Assembly (NCBI RefSeq): GCF_017876115.1
Contig: NZ_JAGINO010000014.1
Coordinates: forward strand, 62,001 to 126,000
Length of the DNA: 64,000 nt
Direction of reading: 5' to 3'
Source: Azospirillum picis
GTDB lineage: Bacteria; Pseudomonadota; Alphaproteobacteria; Azospirillales; Azospirillaceae
Below the pieces are notes generated by a model, which searched no databases, was not told the DNA's origin, and was given only the letters and a program-made list of their open reading frames with translations. Position 1 is the stretch's first letter. Every line of letters begins with the position of its first letter. This document shows, in pieces, positions 10,427 to 19,012 of the stretch. A program made the position numbers and the translations under genes.

Positions 10427-12520
10427 GTGAGAGCAAAAAAGAACGAGGCGGATGCCGAGATCCGCCAGGCCATCGACCGCGAGAATCCCGCCACTGTCGC
10501 CGCCTTCGAAGGCTTCGACGGCCGGGCGGTGTTCGTGATCGCCGTCGCCTTTTCCGCCTTCCAGATCTGGACCGCCGCCTTCAACCCGGTGTCGACCATG
10601 GTGGTCCGGGCGGTCCATGTCGGCTTCCTGCTGCTGATGACTTTCACGTTGTTCGGCTTCCGGCAGACCGCAGAACGCAAGCGGGTGCCGTGGTACGACT
10701 GGATCCTCGGCCTGACAGCTTTCGCGGTCGGGCTGTACCACTACGTGTTCGAGGTCGACCTGATCCAGCGGGCGGGCGATCCCAGCACCACCGACCTCGT
10801 CGTCGGCACCGTCGCCGTCGCGCTGGTGTTCGAGGCGGCGCGGCGCATCATGGGGCTGGCGCTGCCGATCATGTGCGGCGTCTTCATCCCCTATGCCCTG
10901 TTCGGCCGCTATCTGCCCTTCGGGCTGGGGCATCGCGGGTACGACGTCGACCAGGTGATCGACAACCTCTACCTGTCGACCGAGGGGATCTACGGCACGC
11001 CGACCTTCGTGTCGGCCAGCTACATCTTCCTGTTCATCCTGTTCGGCGCCTTCCTGGAACGCGCCGGCATGATCAAGCTGTTCAACGACGTGTCGCTCGG
11101 CCTCGTCGGCCATGCCAAGGGCGGGCCGGCCAAGGTGGCGGTGATCTCGTCCGGCCTGATGGGCACCATCAACGGGTCGGGCGTCGCCAACGTGCTGACC
11201 ACCGGCCAGTTCACCATCCCGCTGATGATGCGCTTCGGCTACCGCCCGGCCTTCGCCGGCGCGGTCGAGGCCACCGCCAGCATGGGCGGCCAGCTCATGC
11301 CGCCGGTGATGGGAGCCGCGGCCTTCATCATGGCCGAGACCATCGGCGTGCCCTACAGCGAGGTGGCGATGGCCGCCGCCATCCCGGCGATCCTCTATTT
11401 CGGCAGCGCCTTCTGGATGGTCCATCTGGAGGCGGGGATGCGCAACCTCGTCGGCCTGCCCAAGGACCAGTGCCCGAGCGCGCTGCGCGCGGTGGTCGAG
11501 GGCTGGTACCTGATCCTGCCGCTGGCGGCGCTGGTCTACCTGCTGTTCTCCGGCTTCACGCCATTGTTCGCCGGGGTGATCGGCATCGCGGCGACGGCGG
11601 CGCTGATCCTCGGCACCACCATCGTCGGGACCCTCGGCCCGATGGCCCTGCGCGTCGCCTTCTGGGTCGCGGTCGGGCTGGTCGCCGCCGGACTATGGAA
11701 GCTGGGCTTCCGGACCGAGCATCTGGCCTTCACCATGGTGGTCCTGCTGGTCATCCCCTGCCTGCTGTTCAGGGGCGGCCGCGAGACGCTGGCGCTGGTG
11801 GTGAACAGCATCGCCGACGGCGCCAAGAATGCGGTGGGCGTCGGCGTCGCCTGCGCCCTGGTCGGCGTGCTGATCGGCATGATGACGCTGACCGGGCTCG
11901 CCTCCAGCTTCGCCTCGACCATCGTCGACTGGTCGGGCGGCAACCTGCTGGCGGCGCTGGTGCTGACGATGATCGCCTGCATCGTGCTGGGGACCGGTCT
12001 GCCGACGACGGCGAACTACATCATCACCGCCTCGATCGCCGCCCCGGCCCTGCTGACCATGGGCGTGCCGCTGATCGTCAGCCACATGTTCGTCTTCTAT
12101 TTCGGCATCATGGCCGACCTCACCCCGCCGGTGGCGCTGGCGGCGCTCGCCGCCTCGTCGATCTGCAAGGCCGACCACATGGAGATCGGCTGGATCGCGA
12201 CGCGGGTGGCGATGGCCGGCTACGTCGTGCCGTTCATGGCGGTCTACGACCCGGCGCTGGTGCTGCAGACCGGCGACTGGCTGGCCGTGGCCTACATCTT
12301 CTTCAAGGCCTGCATCGCCATCGCCCTCTGGGGAGCCGCGACCATCGGCTTTTTCTGGACGCCCCTGCCGCTGGCGGCCCGGCTCTATGCGGCGGCAACC
12401 GCCTTCCTGTTCGTGGTGGCGCTGCCGATCTCCGACGAGGTCGCCTTCGTCATGACCGGCCTGTTCCTGCTGTGGCAGCACCGCCGCCGGAACGCGCCGA
12501 CCGCCGCCGCCGCGCTGTGA
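10427..12520 (+). CDS. TAXI-TRAP transporter fused permease (4TM + 12TM)
   Basis: 697 residues, an inner-membrane sodium- or proton-coupled secondary carrier. The first ~200 residues match the small DctQ-like part fused to a DctM-like large subunit, as in other TAXI systems. Membrane segments are evident throughout, with conserved stretches GTINGSGVANVLTTGQFTIP and MTLTGLASSFASTIVDWSGG, then GTGLPTTANYIITA. The start is GTG at 10427 with a GGAGAAGCC region upstream. It overlaps neither neighbour: the stop is one base before the GTG of the DUF1850 gene, so translation is likely coupled. Confidence 0.92.
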   Translation: MRAKKNEADAEIRQAIDRENPATVAAFEGFDGRAVFVIAVAFSAFQIWTAAFNPVSTMVVRAVHVGFLLLMTFTLFGFRQTAERKRVPWYDWILGLTAFAVGLYHYVFEVDLIQRAGDPSTTDLVVGTVAVALVFEAARRIMGLALPIMCGVFIPYALFGRYLPFGLGHRGYDVDQVIDNLYLSTEGIYGTPTFVSASYIFLFILFGAFLERAGMIKLFNDVSLGLVGHAKGGPAKVAVISSGLMGTINGSGVANVLTTGQFTIPLMMRFGYRPAFAGAVEATASMGGQLMPPVMGAAAFIMAETIGVPYSEVAMAAAIPAILYFGSAFWMVHLEAGMRNLVGLPKDQCPSALRAVVEGWYLILPLAALVYLLFSGFTPLFAGVIGIAATAALILGTTIVGTLGPMALRVAFWVAVGLVAAGLWKLGFRTEHLAFTMVVLLVIPCLLFRGGRETLALVVNSIADGAKNAVGVGVACALVGVLIGMMTLTGLASSFASTIVDWSGGNLLAALVLTMIACIVLGTGLPTTANYIITASIAAPALLTMGVPLIVSHMFVFYFGIMADLTPPVALAALAASSICKADHMEIGWIATRVAMAGYVVPFMAVYDPALVLQTGDWLAVAYIFFKACIAIALWGAATIGFFWTPLPLAARLYAAATAFLFVVALPISDEVAFVMTGLFLLWQHRRRNAPTAAAAL

Positions 12521-12521
12521 G

Positions 12522-12899
12522 GTGAGCGGCCTGTGCCTGTTCGCCCTCGGCGGCGCGCTGCTGGCGGCGGTGCCGGGGACGGACTTCACCCTGTCCTGGA
12601 CCCACTCCATCGAGAAGACCGAATGGCGCGAGCGCTGGACGGTCGAGGACGGACGGCTGCGGCCGCTGGAGGCCCGCATCCGCGGCACCGGGGCCGGCAT
12701 GGAGCCCGGCCCCGGCGCCCGGCTGACGGCCGACGGCTGGCTGTCCTGGGTGCCGGACCTGCCGCCGCAGGATGCCGTCACGCTCGCGGCCTCCGGCTTC
12801 ACCGGGGAGCACCGGCTGTGCGCGGGTGCCGACTGCCGGCCATTGTCGGCCTGGACCGGAATGGCCGACCATCCCGTGACGATGCGGGCCTGCCGGTGA
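12522..12899 (+). CDS. DUF1850 protein linked to TAXI-TRAP
   Basis: 125 residues. DUF1850 genes commonly accompany TAXI-TRAP permeases; their role is unknown. A hydrophobic N-terminus (LCLFALGGALLAAVPG) suggests an exported or membrane-anchored protein. The recognisable core is FTLSWTHSIEKTEWRERW, a typical DUF1850 start. The GTG start one base after the permease stop places it in the same operon. A single pair of cysteines near residues 104 and 109 could form a disulfide in the periplasm (inference). Confidence 0.85.
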   Translation: MSGLCLFALGGALLAAVPGTDFTLSWTHSIEKTEWRERWTVEDGRLRPLEARIRGTGAGMEPGPGARLTADGWLSWVPDLPPQDAVTLAASGFTGEHRLCAGADCRPLSAWTGMADHPVTMRACR

Positions 12900-13029
12900 G
12901 GGGGGCGGGCAGGGAGAGGGGCGGGCTGCCGCCTACGAAAGTTCGTGTGATCAACGACCCTTCCGGCTTGGCTTAGGCTGCGCCAGTCCGCATACTCCCG
13001 TTCCTTCCGTCAGCCTGCCGTCCGGACCG

Positions 13030-14520
13030 ATGATCAATTTCCCGATGCCCCGCCGCCGTCCGTCCCCGTTCCCGGCCATTCTCGCGGCGACGCTTGCCGG
13101 CGGCGGTGTCCTGCTGGGCGCGGGCGGCGCCCTGGCCGCGGAGGTGGCGGCCGAAGTCGCCCAGGGCGGCGTGCCGCACCTGGACGGCCGGCTGATGGGC
13201 GCCCTCTGGGTGCTGCCCTTTGCCGGCGTCCTGCTGTCGATCGCCCTGTTCCCGCTGCTGGCGCCGATGGTCTGGCACCATCATTTCGGCAAGATTTCCG
13301 CCTTCTGGGCATTGGCGTTCCTGGTGCCCTTCGCGTCGGTCTTCGGTGCCGACCTGGCGGCCTTCGAACTGCTCCACACCCTCCTGCTGGAATATGTCCC
13401 CTTCATCGTGCTGCTCACCGCGCTGTTCACCGTGGCCGGCGGCGTCCGCCTGACGGGATCGCTGGTGGGAACGCCGCTGGCCAACACGGTGGGGCTGGCG
13501 CTGGGCACGGTGCTCGCAAGCCTGATGGGCACCACCGGCGCCTCGATGCTGCTGATCCGGCCGCTGCTGCGCGCCAACGAATACCGCCGCGACAAGGTCC
13601 ACACCGTGGTGTTCTTCATCTTCCTGGTGTCGAACGTCGGGGGATCGCTGACTCCGCTGGGCGATCCGCCGTTGTTCCTGGGCTTCCTGAAGGGCATCGA
13701 CTTCTTCTGGCCGACGGTTCATCTGCTGCCGCCGATGGCCTTCCTGTCGGTCCTGCTTCTGGTGATCTATTTCGCACTGGACGTCTTCCTGCACACCCGC
13801 GACCCCGGCAAGCACCCGCTGATCGAAGGCGTCCACGAGCGCGAGCCGATCCGCATCGAGGGCTCGGTGAACCTGCTGCTGCTGCTGGCGATCGTCGGCG
13901 CGGTGCTGCTGAGCGGCGTCTGGCATCCCGGAAGCGCCGTCACGCTGTACCACGTGACGGTCCCGCTGGAGACCATCGTGTCGAACCTGCTGCTGCTGGG
14001 CATCACCGGACTGTCGCTGGCGCTGACCAGCGCACAGAGCCGCCGCCTGAACGGTTTCAGTTGGGGACCGATCCTGGAGGTGGCGAAGCTGTTCGCCGCC
14101 ATCTTCCTGACGATCATCCCGGCCATCGCCATCCTGCGGGCGGGGACTGACGGGGCGCTGGGCGCCATCATCGCCGCGGTGAACGACGGCGGCAAACCGA
14201 ACCCCGCCGCCTATTTCTGGGCGGCGGGCATCCTGTCGAGCTTCCTGGACAACGCCCCCACCTACCTGATCTTCTTCAACACCGCCGGCGGCGACGCCCA
14301 CACGCTGATGACCGACCTGTCGCTGACGCTGACTGCGATCTCGGCCGGTGCCGTCTTCATGGGCGCCAACAGCTACATCGGCAACGCGCCCAACTTCATG
14401 GTCAAGGCGATCGCCGAGGAGCGCGGCGTCGCCATGCCCAGCTTCTTCGGTTACATGGCCTGGTCCTGCGGCATCCTGGTGCCGCTGCTCGCCCTGACCA
14501 CGGTCGTCTTCTTCCTGTAA
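13030..14520 (+). CDS. Sodium:proton antiporter-like membrane protein (CitMHS_2/NhaD-type)
   Basis: 496 residues of a polytopic inner-membrane protein of the ion transporter superfamily. A long N-terminal segment with a cleavable-looking hydrophobic stretch (ILAATLAGGGVLLGAGGALAA) precedes about eleven membrane spans. Characteristic stretches are GTTGASMLLIRPLLRAN, NVGGSLTPLGDPPLFLGFLKG and SSFLDNAPTYLIFFN. Members are annotated as sodium:proton antiporters or citrate transporters. It lies 130 bp after the DUF1850 gene in the same direction and could share transcription; a sodium antiporter would restore the gradient used by a sodium-coupled TRAP system (inference). Confidence 0.85.
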   Translation: MINFPMPRRRPSPFPAILAATLAGGGVLLGAGGALAAEVAAEVAQGGVPHLDGRLMGALWVLPFAGVLLSIALFPLLAPMVWHHHFGKISAFWALAFLVPFASVFGADLAAFELLHTLLLEYVPFIVLLTALFTVAGGVRLTGSLVGTPLANTVGLALGTVLASLMGTTGASMLLIRPLLRANEYRRDKVHTVVFFIFLVSNVGGSLTPLGDPPLFLGFLKGIDFFWPTVHLLPPMAFLSVLLLVIYFALDVFLHTRDPGKHPLIEGVHEREPIRIEGSVNLLLLLAIVGAVLLSGVWHPGSAVTLYHVTVPLETIVSNLLLLGITGLSLALTSAQSRRLNGFSWGPILEVAKLFAAIFLTIIPAIAILRAGTDGALGAIIAAVNDGGKPNPAAYFWAAGILSSFLDNAPTYLIFFNTAGGDAHTLMTDLSLTLTAISAGAVFMGANSYIGNAPNFMVKAIAEERGVAMPSFFGYMAWSCGILVPLLALTTVVFFL

Positions 14521-14729
14521 GTGGGAGGGCGGGGACGCCCCCCGCCACCCTTGTGGAGCGATGCCTTGGGCTGGCGATGCCGCGGGCTTCGGGAGCCGGT
14601 GGAGCATGTCGTCTCCATCAGGCACACCGCGATCTGCAGGTTATCGCTTTCCTCACAGCCGACATCCCGATGATTCCCGGAGCCGCGATAGCGATAGCCA
14701 TGGGCTGTCGCCGCCGCGCACGAGGCCAT
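14451..14729 (-). CDS. Doubtful small ORF opposite the antiporter 3' end
   Basis: A possible 92-residue reading frame starts at ATG 14729 after a good ribosome site (AGGAGACAAAA). The first ~50 residues (MASCAAATAHGYRYRGSG...) lie in non-coding DNA; the rest is antisense to the antiporter gene and is arginine/proline-rich as shadows usually are. I recognise no family. It is listed because the ribosome site is better than chance and the host gap otherwise has no explanation. Confidence 0.2.
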   Translation of the reverse strand: MASCAAATAHGYRYRGSGNHRDVGCEESDNLQIAVCLMETTCSTGSRSPRHRQPKASLHKGGGGRPRPPTYRKKTTVVRASSGTRMPQDQAM

Positions 14730-14855
14730 TTTTGTCTCCTGCAAATAGGGCCGCCACCCGCAACCGATCGTGGGCTGGACCGTTATTCCTGCGACGACGC
14801 CTGTCCGCCGCCGGTTTCGACGGACGGAAGGGCAAAAGGTTTGGAGGAAAGATCG
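14521..14855. other. Gap between antiporter and acyltransferase
   Basis: 335 bp. It holds only the doubtful minus-strand ORF start at 14729. An in-frame extension of the acyltransferase from ATG 14553 exists, but it encodes low-quality sequence and lacks a ribosome site, so I treat this stretch as non-coding. No terminator with a T-run was seen after the antiporter stop. Confidence 0.5.
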
Positions 14856-16100
14856 GTGCCGACGGGTCTCAACAGGAATGCCGCAAACCACGCCAGAACT
14901 GCGAACGCCCCGTCACCACCTGGCCACCTCCATTCCCTCACCCCGCTGAGGGGCATCGCGGCGTTATGGGTGGTGCTGTACCATTACGCCTTCCAGTATT
15001 TTCCCAACATCCACCCCGAGCGCTACACGCATCTGCTGCAGAAGGGATACCTGGCAGTCGACCTGTTCTTCATGCTGAGCGGTTTCGTGCTGACCCACGT
15101 CTATCACGATGCGTTCAGCCGGCCGGCCCAAGGCACCCGTTTCCGGGGGACCTACTGGAACTTCCTCAAGGCGCGCATCGCCCGCCTCTATCCCCTGCAT
15201 CTCGCGGTGCTGCTGCTGTTCGTGGCGACGGCGCTCGCCTTTCGCACGGTGGAGTATGCCGCGACCGGCACCTTCCAGCCGATCCCGTTGCAGGGGGCAG
15301 AGTCGGTCGGTGCGCTGGTCGCCAACCTGCTCATGGTCCAGGGCCTGTATGCGAGCATGCTGAGCTGGAATTATCCGGCCTGGTCCATCAGCCTGGAATT
15401 CATGGCCTATCTGGTCTTTCCCATCGCCCTGCCGCTGGTCTGGCGGGCGAGCGGCCGCGTCCAGGCCACTCTGGCACTCGCCGCCTTCGCCGCGCTGGGT
15501 GGTTTGGCATGGCTGACCCAGGACAACCTCAACCAGTGGGACGGGCCGCAGACGCTGCTGCGCTGCCTGCCGGAGTTCCTGCTGGGAACGCTGCTGTACA
15601 GCGCCTACCGCTGCGGCCTCGCCACGTCCCTGCTGTCGCGCGACGCGACGGCCGCCGGGTTGGCGCTGGCGATCCTGCTGCTGCTGCACCTGAACGGACC
15701 TGACCTGCTGGCGGTGCCGCTGTTCGCCCTGCTGATCCTGGCAGCGGTCGCCAATCGCGGGCGGACGGCGCGGATGCTGAACATCCGCCCGCTCGTCTGG
15801 CTGGGCGACGTCTCCTATTCGCTCTATCTTCTGCATGGCTTCGTCGAATACGCCACCACGCGGCTGCTGATGCTGGGTCCGGGCATCCATGACCGCAAGG
15901 CGCTCCCCGGCGGTTGGTCAGTGGCTCTGCTGCTGGCGATGGTGGCGGTCTGCCTGCTGGTTGCCGGCCCCGCCTACCGCCGCATCGAGCTGGCAGGCCG
16001 CCGCTATCTGCGCGACGGCCTGTCCTTCGCCCGGCTTTCGCCGGGAGGCGCCAGGATGCAGAGCGCCGTGCAAAGGGCCGCTCAGACGCCGAACGGGTAG
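14856..16100 (+). CDS. Membrane acyltransferase (OafA/YrhL, acyltransferase 3 family)
   Basis: 414 residues. It transfers acyl groups to a surface carbohydrate or exopolysaccharide at the inner membrane. The family hallmark is LHSLTPLRGIAALWVVLYHY near residues 28-47, with the conserved R and H, followed by YLAVDLFFMLSGFVLTHVY and about ten membrane spans. The GTG start at 14856 was chosen because TTGGAGGAAAG lies just upstream and the family core begins 25-30 residues later. It overlaps the end of the convergent methyltransferase fusion by 19 bp. The acceptor is unknown. Confidence 0.85.
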   Translation: MPTGLNRNAANHARTANAPSPPGHLHSLTPLRGIAALWVVLYHYAFQYFPNIHPERYTHLLQKGYLAVDLFFMLSGFVLTHVYHDAFSRPAQGTRFRGTYWNFLKARIARLYPLHLAVLLLFVATALAFRTVEYAATGTFQPIPLQGAESVGALVANLLMVQGLYASMLSWNYPAWSISLEFMAYLVFPIALPLVWRASGRVQATLALAAFAALGGLAWLTQDNLNQWDGPQTLLRCLPEFLLGTLLYSAYRCGLATSLLSRDATAAGLALAILLLLHLNGPDLLAVPLFALLILAAVANRGRTARMLNIRPLVWLGDVSYSLYLLHGFVEYATTRLLMLGPGIHDRKALPGGWSVALLLAMVAVCLLVAGPAYRRIELAGRRYLRDGLSFARLSPGGARMQSAVQRAAQTPNG

Positions 16101-18130
16101 GTGTCCGGTACGCCGCTGCGGGCATGCCCCGGCCCCAGCGGCGTCACCGCAGTGGTCCGATCGAACCAGACATAGGCGTCGAACTGTCCCGGCAGGCTGG
16201 CCTCCGAGTAATGGCTCAGCAACTCGGTTTCCGGGCGGTAGATCACGCCGATGAAACGCTCCAGCCGCGGCGTCGAAAGGGCGCGCCGGACCGCCTCGTT
16301 CCGCTCCGCCCGGAGGTCGAGCAGGAAGCGGGAAATGCCGGTGTCGTGGCACAGGCGCTCGTAGCTGTCGTCGCGCGACGGCCGCACCGCCTTCACCTCC
16401 ATCTCGCCGTCCCAGTCGCTTGCGGCGGCGACGGTGCCGCCGTGGGTGCCGAAGCCGATCAGGGCGGCCGCATCGCCGAAGCGCTCGCGGCAGAGCTGGC
16501 CGATGTTCAGTTCGCCGCGGGTGATGCCCATGTCGGTCTGACGGGCATCCCCGATGTGCGAATTGTGCGCCCACACCACGGCCTTCACCTGCGGCCCCCT
16601 GGCCTCCAGCAGGTTTTCCAGCGTTTCGAACATATGGCTGTCCCGCAGATTCCAACTCTCCGCGCCGCCGTAATACATGATGCGGTAGTAGCGCTCGGCC
16701 GAGGTGACGAGACGGGCACTCTGGAGGGCATCGAGGAATCGGTCGCCGTCGCCGGAGGCATAGTCCAGCCGCTTCGCCAGCAGCGCCCGGCACTGCTCGA
16801 TCACCGCCGCCTCGCAGCGGCGGAAGCCGCCGGTCAGTGCGGCCCGCCCGTAGGTGGCCGGATCGCGCTGCCAGGGGGTCAGGCAGCCATACCGTTCGCG
16901 CGCCGTCGCGGCAGCCTCCGGGTCGATCTGGTTCAGGTAGTTCAGCACCGCGGCGATGGAACCGCTCATGTTGTAGATGTCCAGCCCATAGAAGCCGGCC
17001 TGCCGTTCCGGCGCGAGCCCGCGGTTGCGGGCGTGCAGCCAATCCAGGAAGTCCGCGACCTCGGTGTTCCGCCACATCCAGTCCGGAAAGCGCCGGAAGG
17101 GAGGTTCCTCCGGCCGTCCGCCGTCCCGATGGCGGACATAGCGGTCGACGGCCGCGGCGTCTGGCCAATCGGCCTCGGCGGCGACAATGGTGAATCCATG
17201 CTCCTCGACCAGCCGGCGGGTGATGGCGGCCCGGGCGCGATGGAACTCCGAGGTGCCGTGGCTCGCTTCGCCGAGCAGGACAACGCGGCGATCGCCCCAG
17301 CGGTCGAACAGCGCGCCGAACCCCGGATCGCCGGGGTCGGGCAGCGGTTCGGCGGCATCGGCGATCATCTGAGGCACGGCGGGCGTCGCGCCCCCGCCCG
17401 GTCGGACGGAGGCTTGGCCAGGACCTCCGCCGGCCGCGTCTCCGTCGCCCTCCGTCCAGCCCTGCGCGCCGATCAACGGGACGAAGGAGACGCGCTCCCG
17501 CTCCTCCCGGTCGAAATCGTCGTCGCCGCGCCGGACCAGCTTCACCAGTGTCTGGTCGCGCCTCGCCCCGACGGGCATCACCAGGCGCCCGCCGATCGCA
17601 AGCTGCTCCATCAGGGCGCGTGGCACGTCCGGCCCGCCGGCGGAGACCAGGATGGCGTCGAAGGGAGCTTGGTCCGGCCAGCCTTCGGTGCCGTCGCCGG
17701 TGCGCACGGTCACATTGCCATAGCCGAGTTCCTGCAGGCGGCGCTGGGCCGACTGGGCGAGGGTGGCATGACGCTCGACGGCGAAGACATGGCCGGCGTC
17801 CGAGCCGCTTTCCCTACCGCCGGAAGCGGCGACGATGTGCGCCAGCACGGCCGCCGCATAGCCGGACCCGGCACCGACCTCCAGCACGCGGTTGCCGGGC
17901 GTCACCTCTGCCGCCTCGATCATGGTGGCGACGATGCTGGGCTGGGAGATGGTCTGCTCCTCGCCGATCGGCAGCGGGGCATCGTCATAGGCGAATTCCG
18001 CCATGTCCGACCGGACGAACCGGTCGCGGGGGACCGCCCGCATCGCCTTGAGTACGGCGTCGCTGCGGATGCCGCGGCGCGCGATCTGCGTATCGACCAT
18101 GCGCTGGCGGAGCTGGTTGACGTTGGCCAC
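16082..18130 (-). CDS. Fusion: protein-L-isoaspartate O-methyltransferase + erythromycin-esterase-like domain
   Basis: 682 residues in one uninterrupted frame. Residues 1-220 are a complete Pcm domain: DDAPLPIGEEQTISQP is the PCMT motif and EVGAGSGY (84-91) binds S-adenosylmethionine. After a Gly/Pro-rich linker (about 222-255), residues 275-682 form an erythromycin-esterase-family domain, with GEASHGTSEFH from 287 and VVWAHNSHIGDARQTDMG later. Pcm repairs isoaspartyl residues in aged proteins; the esterase-family domain is a hydrolase whose substrate here need not be a macrolide. The GTG start has GGGGAG eight bases upstream; an ATG at 18166 would add 12 residues. Genes nearby do not indicate resistance. 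Confidence 0.88.
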   Translation of the reverse strand: MANVNQLRQRMVDTQIARRGIRSDAVLKAMRAVPRDRFVRSDMAEFAYDDAPLPIGEEQTISQPSIVATMIEAAEVTPGNRVLEVGAGSGYAAAVLAHIVAASGGRESGSDAGHVFAVERHATLAQSAQRRLQELGYGNVTVRTGDGTEGWPDQAPFDAILVSAGGPDVPRALMEQLAIGGRLVMPVGARRDQTLVKLVRRGDDDFDREERERVSFVPLIGAQGWTEGDGDAAGGGPGQASVRPGGGATPAVPQMIADAAEPLPDPGDPGFGALFDRWGDRRVVLLGEASHGTSEFHRARAAITRRLVEEHGFTIVAAEADWPDAAAVDRYVRHRDGGRPEEPPFRRFPDWMWRNTEVADFLDWLHARNRGLAPERQAGFYGLDIYNMSGSIAAVLNYLNQIDPEAAATARERYGCLTPWQRDPATYGRAALTGGFRRCEAAVIEQCRALLAKRLDYASGDGDRFLDALQSARLVTSAERYYRIMYYGGAESWNLRDSHMFETLENLLEARGPQVKAVVWAHNSHIGDARQTDMGITRGELNIGQLCRERFGDAAALIGFGTHGGTVAAASDWDGEMEVKAVRPSRDDSYERLCHDTGISRFLLDLRAERNEAVRRALSTPRLERFIGVIYRPETELLSHYSEASLPGQFDAYVWFDRTTAVTPLGPGHARSGVPDTYPFGV

Positions 18131-18239
18131 GGCCGTCTCCCCGGGGCAGGACACAAAATTGACCAACAGGGACGGGACGAACCGCGTTCCGTGCCGTACA
18201 AGCGACGGCGATACAAGACCTCGGGCGGACCGGAAGGCT

Positions 18240-18340
18240 GGAAGAAAAAAGCGCCCGGCATGCGGAGGGCAGCCGGGCGCATCAAGGCAAAACGGGTAAC
18301 GTCATCAGCAGACAACGATGCAATCGGGAGATCGATCGTG
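18240..18340 (-). ncRNA. Candidate small RNA or attenuated leader
   Basis: Predicted, not proven. The box at 18374-18387 centred 41.5 bases upstream would start a minus-strand transcript near 18339; the intrinsic terminator ends it near 18243, giving about 100 nt. The stretch has no long reading frame. A -10 element at the expected spot (18351-18346, CAATGT) is weak, so the start is uncertain. Alternatively, it is the leader of the Pcm fusion gene, controlled by attenuation. Confidence 0.35.
18245..18280 (-). terminator. Intrinsic terminator, minus strand
   Basis: A nine-bp perfect GC stem (GCGCCCGGC at 18251-18259 with GCCGGGCGC at 18272-18280), partly extended in the loop, is followed on the minus strand by six T residues (18250-18245). 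No annotated minus-strand gene lies upstream of it before ychJ, which is on the opposite strand, so it must end an unannotated transcript or attenuate the Pcm fusion. Confidence 0.85.
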
Positions 18341-18373
18341 CCTGTACATTGGCATCTCCGGAGGCAGGGTCCC

Positions 18374-18387
18374 TTGACCGCGGTCAA
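18374..18387. promoter_or_regulatory. FNR/NnrR-type box between ychJ and Pcm fusion
   Basis: TTGACCGCGGTCAA, a perfect palindrome identical to the box in front of norC/norE and one base different from the nirK box. Crp/Fnr-family sensors (FNR, NnrR, Dnr) bind TTGA-N6-TCAA. Which flanking transcript it controls is unclear, as neither strand has a good -10 at the standard distance. Confidence 0.75.
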
Positions 18388-18514
18388 GCTGTCGGGGGAC
18401 GACCGGCCGTCCATGCGGCATTAGGCTTTGCCGCCGCATGGTGCCGCGGTTTACGGTCCGCCGCGCCAGCCGCATCTTTCAGCGACGGCTTCCTTCAACA
18501 GGGATTTCGATTTG

Positions 18515-18988
18515 ATGACTGCCTGCCCCTGCGGCTCCGGCCGCGCGTATGACGACTGCTGCGGCCCCATCCTGGCCGGGGCGCCGGCCGCAACGGCCGA
18601 GGCGCTGATGCGGTCACGCTACACCGCCTTCGTGCGAGGCGACATCGACCATATCGAGCGGACGCTCGCCCCGGAAAAGCAGGATGGCTTCCGCCGGTCT
18701 GAAGCGGAGCAGGTGGCCCGGGAGTGCGAGTGGAAGGGCCTGAACGTCATCCGGGCAGCGGAGGACGGTGACAGCGGCACCGTCGAGTACCTGCTGCAGT
18801 TCGTCCGCGACGGCGAGGAACTTCCGCTCCACGAACGGGCGAATTTCCGCCGGGAGAACGGGGTGTGGTTCTATGTCGACGGCGTGCTCAATCCCAAGGA
18901 GGCGCCACGCCGGGTCGTCAAGGTCGGCCGCAACGATCCGTGCCCCTGTGGGTCGGGACGCAAGCACAAGGCCTGCTGCGGGCGCTGA
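18515..18988 (+). CDS. YchJ-family protein with two SEC-C zinc motifs
   Basis: 157 residues. Both ends carry SEC-C zinc-binding motifs: CPCGSGRAYDDCCGP at residues 4-18 and CPCGSGRKHKACC at the C-terminus. The middle is the NTF2-like YchJ domain (ALMRSRYTAFVRGDIDHIERT). The function is unknown; SEC-C motifs bind zinc and, in SecA, mediate SecB contact. The start at 18515 was picked because the zinc motif must be N-terminal; upstream in-frame sequence is not family-like. An FNR/NnrR-type box lies about 130 bp upstream. Confidence 0.9.
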   Translation: MTACPCGSGRAYDDCCGPILAGAPAATAEALMRSRYTAFVRGDIDHIERTLAPEKQDGFRRSEAEQVARECEWKGLNVIRAAEDGDSGTVEYLLQFVRDGEELPLHERANFRRENGVWFYVDGVLNPKEAPRRVVKVGRNDPCPCGSGRKHKACCGR

Positions 18989-19012
18989 TGACCCGGGCCG
19001 CTGGTAGCACCG

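Larger units (their letters stand above)
18131..18514. other. Regulatory gap between the Pcm fusion and ychJ
   Basis: 384 bp between divergent genes. It contains a minus-strand intrinsic terminator (18245-18280) upstream of the Pcm fusion and a perfect 14-bp FNR/NnrR-type box (18374-18387). No coding frame of good quality fits. See the separate entries. Confidence 0.7.
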
